Assembly (NCBI RefSeq): GCF_030409635.1
Contig: NZ_JAUFQF010000004.1
Coordinates: 964,241-1,028,240 of the forward strand
DNA: 64,000 nucleotides
Reading direction: 5' to 3'
Source of the DNA: Vibrio agarivorans
Lineage (GTDB): Bacteria > Pseudomonadota > Gammaproteobacteria > Enterobacterales > Vibrionaceae
This document shows, one piece after another, positions 41,670 to 49,322 of this stretch. The notes under the pieces are model-generated. The model worked only from the letters and a program-made list of their open reading frames with translations, did no database searches and was not told where the DNA came from. Made by a program: the position numbers and the translations under genes. Numbering within the stretch: position 1 is the first letter of the stretch; each line of letters opens with the position of its first letter.

Positions 41670-41694
41670 TGTAATTAGCTTCTTAAAGATTGAA

Positions 41695-41726
41695 TAAAAA
41701 AAAGGCGATTCAGTTCTACTGAATCG
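41695..41726 (-). terminator. Hairpin between sigma factor 1 and the lipoprotein gene
   Basis: Stem CGATTCAGT / ACTGAATCG followed on the minus strand by CC and eight T. It should end most transcription from the kinase/sigma unit. Confidence 0.75.
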
Positions 41727-41816
41727 AGCGCGATTATTCGTGTAAGTGCAGATCGGAGCAAGGAACGAACTTTAAGGAAAAACAGAGAAAAAAGAGTGAC
41801 TAAGTGTGATGCAGAT

Positions 41817-42395
41817 CTAGTTTTGTGGCAGTGAGGCGTTAAGCCAAGCTTTTGAAAAGTGGATGTCTTTTTGCACTAAGCTTTTACTACAGCTCATTAA
41901 TGAGCTGATTTCATCCAACTTTAAACCTGAAAAGTACTTGAGTTTGAGTGCCTTTGCTTGGCGAGGGTAGTGATATTCAAACACCTCCAGGAGCTTAGCG
42001 GCAGAGAGAAAATGGTCGATATCAAGGCATTCTAGTTGTGGTGATGGATTGGCTGCAGCGCGCTTGTCTGTTTTCATTGCTCGGGCATTATCCACCAAAA
42101 TCTGTTGAGTAATTTTGGCGACTAATAGGAAAAACTGCTTACGGTTTTTCAATTCTAAAGAATGGCATTGTGCAAGCTTGATATATGCCTCATTAACCAG
42201 AGCATGAGTATCAAGCATAGCTTTGGAGAGGACAGTATTATTGTGACCGAACTTGTGTTGCGATTTGGCCAGTGCTGCATGAGCAATCGCTCGCAGCTTT
42301 AGATAGCACAATTGGTAAAGTTGCTGTTCTGCCAGTTGATCGCCTTGTTGCCAAGCTACTATCAGTTGCGTCAAATGATTCCAATCTTTGTTCAT
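41817..42395 (-). CDS. ECF-type sigma factor of the phosphorylation-switched (EcfP-like) group
   Basis: 192 residues. Region 2 runs to about residue 110 (LVNEAYIKLAQ, KQFFLLVAKITQQILVDNARA) and region 4 is FEYHYPRQAKALKLKYFSGLKLDEISSLMSCSKSLVQKDI. No anti-sigma gene is near; instead a kinase gene overlaps its start by four bases (ATGA). Region 2.2 lacks the usual acidic patch, and Thr63 lies in DTHALVNEAY. In V. parahaemolyticus EcfP, phosphorylation of a threonine in this region (Thr63 as I recall) by PknT is reported to enable RNA polymerase binding. By length and this residue, the gene looks like the closer EcfP relative in this window. Confidence 0.85.
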   Translation of the reverse strand: MNKDWNHLTQLIVAWQQGDQLAEQQLYQLCYLKLRAIAHAALAKSQHKFGHNNTVLSKAMLDTHALVNEAYIKLAQCHSLELKNRKQFFLLVAKITQQILVDNARAMKTDKRAAANPSPQLECLDIDHFLSAAKLLEVFEYHYPRQAKALKLKYFSGLKLDEISSLMSCSKSLVQKDIHFSKAWLNASLPQN

Positions 42396-43729
42396 TGTCT
42401 TCTATACGGTATTTGGATTGTCTTATCTTTTTTAAGTGAATGCTTGTCTGAAATGGGCAGCATTAACGCGTAAGCGAGCCGTGTTTTTATGTCAATTGGT
42501 AGGTCGCTTTTTCGCAACACCAATTCATGCATGTTGTGAACAATTGACACCATATCTCTTTCACTTTGTAGCGTCTTTCGGCTTACGTAGAATAGATTCG
42601 CTAGCTCTTTTACTAATAGTTCTCGTGCTGTCATTTCTTGTCTTAAGAATTGGTTTTTGTCGGTAAGTACTACGCTGAATCCAGTCAACACCATGACTAA
42701 AGCAAAGCTCAATAACCAACGAACACGGTAACGCTCAAAGCTTTTTCTTAAACAATAGAAAAATTGGTTCTTCAGTTGTGAAATGGGCTTTTTATCAGCG
42801 AGGTTTTCCAGATCTTGAATGAGTTCGGACACCGACTGATAACGCATAGAGACATCATCATGACACGCCACCGCATGCACCACATTAAGCTCATAGTTAA
42901 ACGAGCTTGGCGAAAAGATATGGCCAATAACCTTGCCTAAAGAATAAACGTCACTTTGTACCGAGAGTGTTAGCCCTTGCTGTTGTTCAGGGCTTGAGAA
43001 CCCACAGCTGTAACTATTGAGCATCATCGTGGTAGGTGAGCTTTGCGTGAAGCTCGGCTGAACAATATTAAAATCTAGAACTTTTGGTTTGCCATCTTTG
43101 GTAATCAAGATGTTCTGCGGTTTAAGATCCGCATGTAGCAGGCAGTATTGATGAGCGTGTTCAATCGCGCGGCAGATCTCGAGACACAATTGGTATTTTT
43201 GTTCTGTAGACAGTGTGGTGTGCGCTAAGTAATTGTCGAGGGTTTCTCCCTCAATATACTCCATCACAATGTAAACGCTGTTGTTGTATAGCCCCGCATC
43301 ATAGACTTTGGGAATCGATGCATGGTTAAGGTTCGCCATCAGCTGAGCTTCCTTGAGAAGAAACTCTGGTGAGCTTATCTCATTCAAGTAGGCGTGGTAG
43401 AACTTAATCGCAACTTGCTGTTTAAAGAGTTTATCGGCCCTTTCGGCTAAGAATACCGCCCCCATACCTCCTTGGCCACATAGGGTGATGAGTTGATACT
43501 TATCGATCGTCGCACCTTCAAGTTCACACCAGTTATCCGAGGTAATAAGGTGTTTAGACTGATTCTCAATAAGCTGTGTGAGTAAAGGGGCATTATGTTC
43601 AGTAATCAATCGATTGAGCTGGCTAAATGTGGCAGGACATTGTTGTTGTGTGTGTAAAAGAAGGCGCTGTTGTTCATCGGGTTTGGCATCGAGCCAGCGA
43701 TAAAAGCATTGTGTCGTCGATATTGTCAT
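42392..43729 (-). CDS. Membrane-bound Ser/Thr kinase (PknT-like), paired with sigma factor 1
   Basis: 445 residues. N-terminal region (1-75) helical; kinase domain about 78-320: glycine loop GQGGMG (85-90), Lys109 in VAIK, Glu127, catalytic HADLKPQN (Asp201, so no Arg before Asp), metal-binding Asp219 in DFN instead of DFG, SPEQ at 246-249 and SDVYSLG. One membrane helix (about 338-356) places a short 90-residue C-terminal region outside, probably the sensor. The kinase is probably active because all catalytic residues remain. It overlaps the sigma-factor start and is probably the first gene of the pair. Confidence 0.88.
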   Translation of the reverse strand: MTISTTQCFYRWLDAKPDEQQRLLLHTQQQCPATFSQLNRLITEHNAPLLTQLIENQSKHLITSDNWCELEGATIDKYQLITLCGQGGMGAVFLAERADKLFKQQVAIKFYHAYLNEISSPEFLLKEAQLMANLNHASIPKVYDAGLYNNSVYIVMEYIEGETLDNYLAHTTLSTEQKYQLCLEICRAIEHAHQYCLLHADLKPQNILITKDGKPKVLDFNIVQPSFTQSSPTTMMLNSYSCGFSSPEQQQGLTLSVQSDVYSLGKVIGHIFSPSSFNYELNVVHAVACHDDVSMRYQSVSELIQDLENLADKKPISQLKNQFFYCLRKSFERYRVRWLLSFALVMVLTGFSVVLTDKNQFLRQEMTARELLVKELANLFYVSRKTLQSERDMVSIVHNMHELVLRKSDLPIDIKTRLAYALMLPISDKHSLKKDKTIQIPYRRQ

Positions 43730-43833
43730 TATTATGCGCAGCTTGCTTTGTGTGAGTTACATTTTGTTACAGTGGCGCGATGGTATAGGAAATGGCAGAA
43801 AAAAGGTAGGGATAAGGTGGAGTTTAAAAAGAA

Positions 43834-43858
43834 CAAAGCCCCATTCATGGGGGCTTTG
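43834..43858 (-). terminator. Terminator after the TraF-like gene
   Basis: Stem CAAAGCCCC / GGGGCTTTG; on the minus strand the following bases are TTCTTTTT. It separates the two kinase modules. Confidence 0.75.
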
Positions 43859-43890
43859 ATATTGAAACAGTTTTGTTTGGTTAGCGCAGA

Positions 43891-45045
43891 TTAGAAATGC
43901 AGAATCATCTGAGCAGAGACACCGTAGTTGTTGTCTTCGCCGTATGACCCAGAGATATCCAAGCCGAACAAGCCAAATGGCTTCAAGCCAAGACCTGCAG
44001 TCAACAAGTCATCAGCATGATCGGTCATTGAGTGCGCATAACCCACACGAATCTGTGCCCAGCGCCACGCGTCTAGTTCAGCACCAAAGCGTGCGTATTG
44101 AGTCTTGTAGTCGATCTCTTTGAAATACTCTTTTGAAGTCAGGTCGACATCGGTAGTAAGCGTGTACCAACCGCGATCGTAAGAGGCACCAACTACATAT
44201 TCTGGCTTAATTACATAAGTCGATGTTTGACCAAGATATTCATTGGTCTCTAGCTCGCGTGAAATCAGGTTGCGTGCAGAGAAAGCCAAGTTCCACTTGT
44301 CAGTGAGTTCATATGCAGCACCAATATCCATATTGAAGGCCGCATCAGTGTTAGCATCATCAAAATCGAAGTCATCGTCTTCGAAATCATTCACGGCTTC
44401 ACCATAGCCAAGAGATAGCATCTGCTGTATTTTTGGTGAGATACCTAGGTGCAGGGGCTTATCAAACCAATCGAACTGCTTGGCGAAGGTTAAACCTACA
44501 TCTAGTGTTGCTCCACCGAGAGCGTAGACACTTGAGTGTAAATCATCAGGGTCGTTGAGATCAGGGTTGAGGTCTCTTTCATCGACTACCGGTACACCAA
44601 TGACATTCGCGTTTAAAAGCGCGAAAAAGTTAGTGCTAAGGTATTTGTTTGGAATCGCGATGATAATGCCAGTGCTCGCTTCTGCCGTAAGTACTTCACC
44701 TTGAAGCTCGCGCAAGATGTTTTGCCACTCTTCTGGAGAGGCATTTAAATCACCGTCGTTAATTTGGTCTTCCCAACGCATAAATGCATCATCGAAGCGA
44801 TCGATGGTGTCTACCATGTCACTGCTGTCGTGCACACGAGCGCTGAATGTTGGCAAGATCATGCCAAAGTTATCGCTCTCACCATATTGAGAAGCAAGTG
44901 CTGGGTTGTGAATGCTGCTGGTGAGGTATGTTGCTGATGCGACACCAGTGCCGCCCATCGCGAAAGAGCGTGTGTCTACGTTTGCGTTTGCAACAAGGGG
45001 TAACCCTAGCGCCACTGACATTGCTAGTGCTGTAAGCCGTTTCAT
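43891..45045 (-). CDS. TraF-type outer-membrane beta-barrel protein
   Basis: 384 residues from the ATG at 45045 (MKRLTALAM; AGGA nine bases upstream). Signal peptide cleaved after ANA; the mature start VDTRSFAMGGTGVASATY and SSIHNPALAS is that of the FadL/TraF_2 barrel group. Many aromatic beta-strands follow and the protein ends with a C-terminal Phe (QMILHF), the usual outer-membrane signal. The Pfam-style name comes from conjugation, but no other transfer genes are here. It sits between the two kinase/sigma modules and directly after sigma factor 2, so it is a candidate target of that sigma factor. Confidence 0.85.
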   Translation of the reverse strand: MKRLTALAMSVALGLPLVANANVDTRSFAMGGTGVASATYLTSSIHNPALASQYGESDNFGMILPTFSARVHDSSDMVDTIDRFDDAFMRWEDQINDGDLNASPEEWQNILRELQGEVLTAEASTGIIIAIPNKYLSTNFFALLNANVIGVPVVDERDLNPDLNDPDDLHSSVYALGGATLDVGLTFAKQFDWFDKPLHLGISPKIQQMLSLGYGEAVNDFEDDDFDFDDANTDAAFNMDIGAAYELTDKWNLAFSARNLISRELETNEYLGQTSTYVIKPEYVVGASYDRGWYTLTTDVDLTSKEYFKEIDYKTQYARFGAELDAWRWAQIRVGYAHSMTDHADDLLTAGLGLKPFGLFGLDISGSYGEDNNYGVSAQMILHF

Positions 45046-45236
45046 TTTTTTCGATCCTGCTTGATTCGAATTTATTTTTTTGTCCAACGTGTTTTGTCAC
45101 TGTTAGTTAACAAAGAACACGATAGAAGATGTAATTATTTGAATGCGCGTCACATCTTAGTGAGCGGTGTATGTTTTACCGCTCAAATAAAAACCAAACA
45201 AGGCACGAAGAAGGTCGATGTTTTCCGTAAAGTTTT

Positions 45237-45815
45237 TTACGAAACTTCTGCGACAAGCATACGCGATTGCAGCCACGCACGAGAAAAACGCAGGTCTTTT
45301 TCGACTAAGCTAGTGCTGCATTCGAGGAGTTGGCTGATTTCATCAATGGTGAGGCCGATATAGTATTTGAGTTTGAGGGCATCGGATTGACGTGGGTAGC
45401 GAGAACTGAAACGGTCGAGGGATTTTTCAAAGCTCACCACACCTATGATTTCGTTTTCTTCTGTTTCTGAAAAGGGGTGTAAAGAGGTCATAGGTTGACG
45501 TTTTTGTGCAGACTGAGCGCGTGCGTTATCAATCAAAATTTGTCGCATGGCTTTCGCTGCTAGTAAGTAAAACTCCCTCTGGTTATTTACGCTGTCGGGA
45601 GATAGCGGATTCAGCTTTAGATAAGCGTCGTGAACCAGCGCGGTGGTGGCATTTACGCTGTCACACAACACCTTGTTTTCTTCTCCGTGCTTGAGGCCAC
45701 ATTGTGATCGAGTATGGCGGGCAATATCGCGAAGTCGAGAATAGGCTAGGCGGTATAGTTTGCCTTCAGCGGCTTTGTTACCCGCGAGGTAGTTTTGAAT
45801 TAAACAGGTCGGCAT
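45237..45815 (-). CDS. ECF-type sigma factor, paralogue of the one at 41817
   Basis: 192 residues. Aligns throughout with sigma factor 1: ATTALVHDAYLKLN, REFYLLAAKAMRQILIDNARA, and region 4 FSSRYPRQSDALKLKYYIGLTIDEISQLLECSTSLVEKDL. Thr57 corresponds to Thr63 of the other; the acidic patch of region 2.2 is likewise missing. It starts six bases after the kinase stop, so the two are probably one transcript. No anti-sigma gene is visible. Confidence 0.85.
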   Translation of the reverse strand: MPTCLIQNYLAGNKAAEGKLYRLAYSRLRDIARHTRSQCGLKHGEENKVLCDSVNATTALVHDAYLKLNPLSPDSVNNQREFYLLAAKAMRQILIDNARAQSAQKRQPMTSLHPFSETEENEIIGVVSFEKSLDRFSSRYPRQSDALKLKYYIGLTIDEISQLLECSTSLVEKDLRFSRAWLQSRMLVAEVS

Positions 45816-45821
45816 TAGTAA

Positions 45822-47126
45822 TTACTCATGGTCCGGGTACGGCTGCTGCATCTCATTGATTAGCGCTTTATGAATACGGCTTGGTATGACGCGGCTCTCT
45901 TCAATACGCTGGGTGAAATCATCCAAAATCTCGTGGGTGAGGTCGAACTCGTGCACGGATTTATCGTAGATCGATTGCCTAAGTTGAATGACCATCTCTG
46001 AGGCGATCTTCTCTTCAAATTCTAACTGTTGATGCCTATCAATCATGGCAAAGGTTAATAACACCACGGAAATGATCGCAAAAAAGGCAAGCATCATCGA
46101 GATAGGGTGACGCTGGATAGCGCGGTAAATCCGGTAGCTCTTGTCGTGACAACGCGATGATATTGGGCGCAGTTGACGAATGTTTTCAACATCACGTAGC
46201 AGGTGAGTGACTGACGAATAGCGCTTTGTTGGGTTAGGTTCAGTCGCTTTTTGAACCACCTGATGAATGTCATTGCAAAACGGCAGACTCGCTGTTAGAT
46301 GCTGTAAAGTCCTTCCTAAAGAATAGATATCACTGGCTTTGGTGAGAGGCTCGGCCGCGATCTGCTCTGGGCTAGCAAATTGACGGCTGTAAGCCGAGAG
46401 TTGCTGGCCTTCAGCTATCTGGTGCAGGTGGTGCACGATATTGAAATCAATCAGCTTAACCTTGCCGTCAGGTGTAATAATGGTGTTGCTGGGCTTGATA
46501 TCGGCATGCAGTATTTGATGATAATGCGCATGCTCAATAGCACGACACATCTGAATAACGACATCGAGGCAGTCATTACATGATAAATCGTTTTGTTTAA
46601 GATGGTTATCGAGTGTAATGCCCTCAATATATTCAAGCACAATGTAAATGGTGCTTTGCCCACCAAATTGTTCGAACCCACCGTCATACACTTTGGCGAT
46701 ATTGGGATGATTAAGCCTGGCAAGTATGTGCGCCTCTTGAAAGGGCTGTGCTGAGATTGGGGTCTGGCTCAGTATCTTTGATACCCATGGCTCAAATACC
46801 TTTATAGCGACTTGTTGATCAAAGGTGTGATTATCTCGCTTAGCTAGATAGACCTGGCCGAACCCCCCTTGACCAAGTGTCTGCTCCAAGCGGTATTTGT
46901 CGATGTGCATCCCAACGAGATTTTCTGATTGGTAACACACTGTTGAGGCGCTGTGCCGTAGCAGTTGAGTAATATGGTTCAGTTGCTCTGAGGCTAGCAT
47001 TGACCTTATTTTCTCATGTTGCTCAGAGTCTTGCTGCGCCAGTAGATTCAGAGCTTGTTGCTGAACATGATCAGGTTGGTCAATAAGAGAGTAAAAAATC
47101 TCAGTTTGAGAAGCGGATAGTATCAC
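45822..47126 (-). CDS. Membrane-bound Ser/Thr kinase, paralogue of the one at 42392
   Basis: 434 residues from a GTG. Kinase domain about 78-320 with glycine loop GQGGFG (85-90), Lys109 in VAIK, HADIKPSN (Asp209), DFN (Asp227) and SPEQ (252-255): the same unusual HAD and DFN forms as its paralogue and the same positions. One membrane helix about 342-361 and a C-terminal region of some 70 residues follow. The C-terminal regions of the two kinases differ, so they may sense different things. No good ribosome site is visible before the GTG. Confidence 0.87.
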   Translation of the reverse strand: MILSASQTEIFYSLIDQPDHVQQQALNLLAQQDSEQHEKIRSMLASEQLNHITQLLRHSASTVCYQSENLVGMHIDKYRLEQTLGQGGFGQVYLAKRDNHTFDQQVAIKVFEPWVSKILSQTPISAQPFQEAHILARLNHPNIAKVYDGGFEQFGGQSTIYIVLEYIEGITLDNHLKQNDLSCNDCLDVVIQMCRAIEHAHYHQILHADIKPSNTIITPDGKVKLIDFNIVHHLHQIAEGQQLSAYSRQFASPEQIAAEPLTKASDIYSLGRTLQHLTASLPFCNDIHQVVQKATEPNPTKRYSSVTHLLRDVENIRQLRPISSRCHDKSYRIYRAIQRHPISMMLAFFAIISVVLLTFAMIDRHQQLEFEEKIASEMVIQLRQSIYDKSVHEFDLTHEILDDFTQRIEESRVIPSRIHKALINEMQQPYPDHE

Positions 47127-47230
47127 GGGTCGCTATACGGTTAATTCGACCTAGATGAGTGTAACGAGTCTTGTTGCTGAGTAAATTCGCTTGAAATGAT
47201 TTGATACAAAAATGCGTGCTACTGAATGAA

Positions 47231-47261
47231 TAATGCCAGTGAATGCATTTCACTGGCATTA
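47231..47261 (-). terminator. Hairpin after the malic-enzyme gene
   Basis: Stem TAATGCCAGTGAA / TTCACTGGCATTA, long and perfect, but without a T-run on the minus strand; may be a weak terminator or mRNA stabiliser. Confidence 0.5.
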
Positions 47262-47274
47262 ATGTGTGCAGATC

Positions 47275-48558
47275 TTAGTCTTGCATGTAGCCTTCTGGCA
47301 TTTCAATGCGTGCTACACCAGACTCAACAGCGGCTAGCGCCACCGCTTTTGCCACGCGTGGTAGTAGGCGAGGGTCCATTGGTTTTGGAATGATGTAGTC
47401 TTTGCCAAACTCCAGCGCATCAACGCCTGCTGCTGTTAATACTTCAGCGGGTACTGGCTCTTTAGCGAGCTGACGAATGGCGTCAACGGCTGCCAATTTC
47501 ATCTCATCGTTGATTTCGCTTGCACGCACATCAAGCGCGCCGCGGAAGATGAATGGGAAGCACAGTACGTTGTTCACTTGGTTCGGGTAGTCAGAGCGAC
47601 CCGTGCCCATAATCAAGTCATCACGCACTTCGTGAGCGAGCTCAGGTTTTATTTCTGGATCTGGGTTTGAACACGCAAACACAACCGGTTTGTCCGCCAT
47701 CAGCTTCAGTGCTTCTGGTGGAAGTAGGTTCGGGCCTGATACACCAAGGAACAGGTCAGCACCGCAGATAACATCTTCTAATGTGCGCTTGTCGGTATTG
47801 TTAGCGAACAATTGCTTGTATTCGTTTAGGTCATCGCGGCGAGTGTGGATCACGCCTTTGCGGTCAAGCATGTAGATCTTCTCACGCATTGCGCCACACT
47901 TGATCAGGAGTTCCATACAGGCCACTGCAGCAGCGCCTGCACCTAGACAGACGATGGTAGAGTCTTCGAGCTTTTTACCTTGCAGTTCGATGGCGTTAAG
48001 CATGCCGGCTGCCGTTACGATGGCGGTACCGTGTTGGTCATCATGGAATACAGGTACATCGCAACGCTCGATGAGGCGTTTTTCAATCTCAAAACAGTCC
48101 GGTGCTTTGATGTCTTCAAGGTTAATGCCACCAAAAGTGTCTGCAATGTTCGCTACCGTATCAACGAACTCATCAATGGTGCGGTGTTTAACTTCGATAT
48201 CAATCGAGTCAAGGCCTGCAAAACGTTTAAATAGCAGCGCTTTACCTTCCATTACTGGCTTAGAAGCCATAGGGCCAAGATTACCTAGACCCAGGATCGC
48301 TGTACCGTTTGAGATAACCGCAACCATGTTGCCTTTAGAGGTGTATTTATAAACGTTGTCGGCATTGAGGGCGATTTCACGGACTGGCTCTGCCACACCT
48401 GGGCTGTATGCGAGTGCTAAATCTTTCGCTGAATCAGCTGGTTTAGTGAGTGAAATTGCAATTTTACCTGCGGTAGGTTGAGCATGATAGTCGAGAGCTT
48501 GCTGGCGAAATTGTTCTTCAGCAGAAAGTGGAGTAGCGTCGTTTTTATCGTTAGGCAT
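47275..48558 (-). CDS. Malic enzyme, single-domain form
   Basis: 427 residues. The malic-enzyme domain shows LALAYSPGVAEPV, SNGTAILGLGNLGP, ALLFKRFAGLDSIDIEV, DIKAPDCFEIEKRL, VFHDDQHGTAIV and the nucleotide-binding VCLGAGAAAVACMEL. It oxidatively decarboxylates malate to pyruvate with NAD or NADP. It resembles the N-terminal half of MaeB but lacks the C-terminal phosphotransacetylase-like domain; many vibrios have this short form. Monocistronic, between the kinase locus and rpmE. Confidence 0.92.
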   Translation of the reverse strand: MPNDKNDATPLSAEEQFRQQALDYHAQPTAGKIAISLTKPADSAKDLALAYSPGVAEPVREIALNADNVYKYTSKGNMVAVISNGTAILGLGNLGPMASKPVMEGKALLFKRFAGLDSIDIEVKHRTIDEFVDTVANIADTFGGINLEDIKAPDCFEIEKRLIERCDVPVFHDDQHGTAIVTAAGMLNAIELQGKKLEDSTIVCLGAGAAAVACMELLIKCGAMREKIYMLDRKGVIHTRRDDLNEYKQLFANNTDKRTLEDVICGADLFLGVSGPNLLPPEALKLMADKPVVFACSNPDPEIKPELAHEVRDDLIMGTGRSDYPNQVNNVLCFPFIFRGALDVRASEINDEMKLAAVDAIRQLAKEPVPAEVLTAAGVDALEFGKDYIIPKPMDPRLLPRVAKAVALAAVESGVARIEMPEGYMQD

Positions 48559-48779
48559 GAGAGCTGCTATAAATCCATGTATGTGAGACAGAGCAATATT
48601 TTAGTGGAAGCTGGATCATAAACCTAGGCTAAATTGTGAACTAAGGTAAATTCGTAGAATAAAAGTCTGCAGATCAGACCAGTACTGTTTGATGATGCTT
48701 CGAGAGGATTGTCGCACGCGCTTGAGGTGTTGCGCGTTAGAAGAAAATAATGATTATTGGCTGGTGAATTTTAGGCATT

Positions 48780-48809
48780 AAAAAAGGACGTCGATGACGT
48801 CCTTTTTTG
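48780..48809 (-). terminator. Terminator after rpmE
   Basis: Perfect stem AAAAAGGACGTC / GACGTCCTTTTT with a T-run on both sides. Confidence 0.88.
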
Positions 48810-48826
48810 TACTTACTTCAGAAGAA

Positions 48827-49045
48827 TTACTTCTTAGAAGAAAGAGCACCGAAACGCTTGTTGAAGCGATCTACACGGCCGCCTGTATCAACGATACGTT
48901 GCTTACCAGTGTAGAATGGGTGACATTTGTCACACACGTCTAGGTGGATAGATTCTTTAGCTAGAGTTGAGTTGAACTCAAAAGAGTTGCCGCAAGAACA
49001 AGTTGCTTTTACAGCTTTGTATTCTGGGTGGATACCAGTTTTCAT
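48827..49045 (-). CDS. rpmE: 50S ribosomal protein L31, zinc form
   Basis: 72 residues. [19 protein letters not shown] (Cys16, Cys18), [29 protein letters not shown] (Cys37, Cys40). The four cysteines bind zinc; a zinc-free paralogue would replace it under zinc limitation. Divergent from priA. Gammaproteobacterial rpmE leaders can be autoregulated by L31; the leader here (49046 to about 49120) contains GGATAGCG ... GGTTATCC that could pair around the ribosome site, but I cannot confirm the family structure. Confidence 0.97.
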   Translation of the reverse strand: MKTGIHPEYKAVKATCSCGNSFEFNSTLAKESIHLDVCDKCHPFYTGKQRIVDTGGRVDRFNKRFGALSSKK

Positions 49046-49322
49046 AGGGATAACCTCAATTGGGCCGTGTCGCTATCCAACTCTACGCTGGACACCACAC
49101 GTAATTTAACAAAAACGTTTTTACTTGCTATACCGCTGATTCTGCTGCGTGAGCAAAATTAAGCCATATAGCTAAGGCGCGATATAGTAAAGAAAGCGGC
49201 GTTAGGGATCAACTGATTTGCTAAAAAAATCGCCAACTTTTTCACTGCCCATCGGTTCAATCATTGGATTGAGGGGCATTTGAGTATAATATGACGCTTC
49301 CGCAATCGTTTTCAGTCAGTCC

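Noticed and set aside
43891..45045. Conjugation locus suggested by the TraF-like protein
   Set aside because: No relaxase, pilus or coupling genes nearby; chromosomal TraF_2-type barrels occur widely in vibrios.
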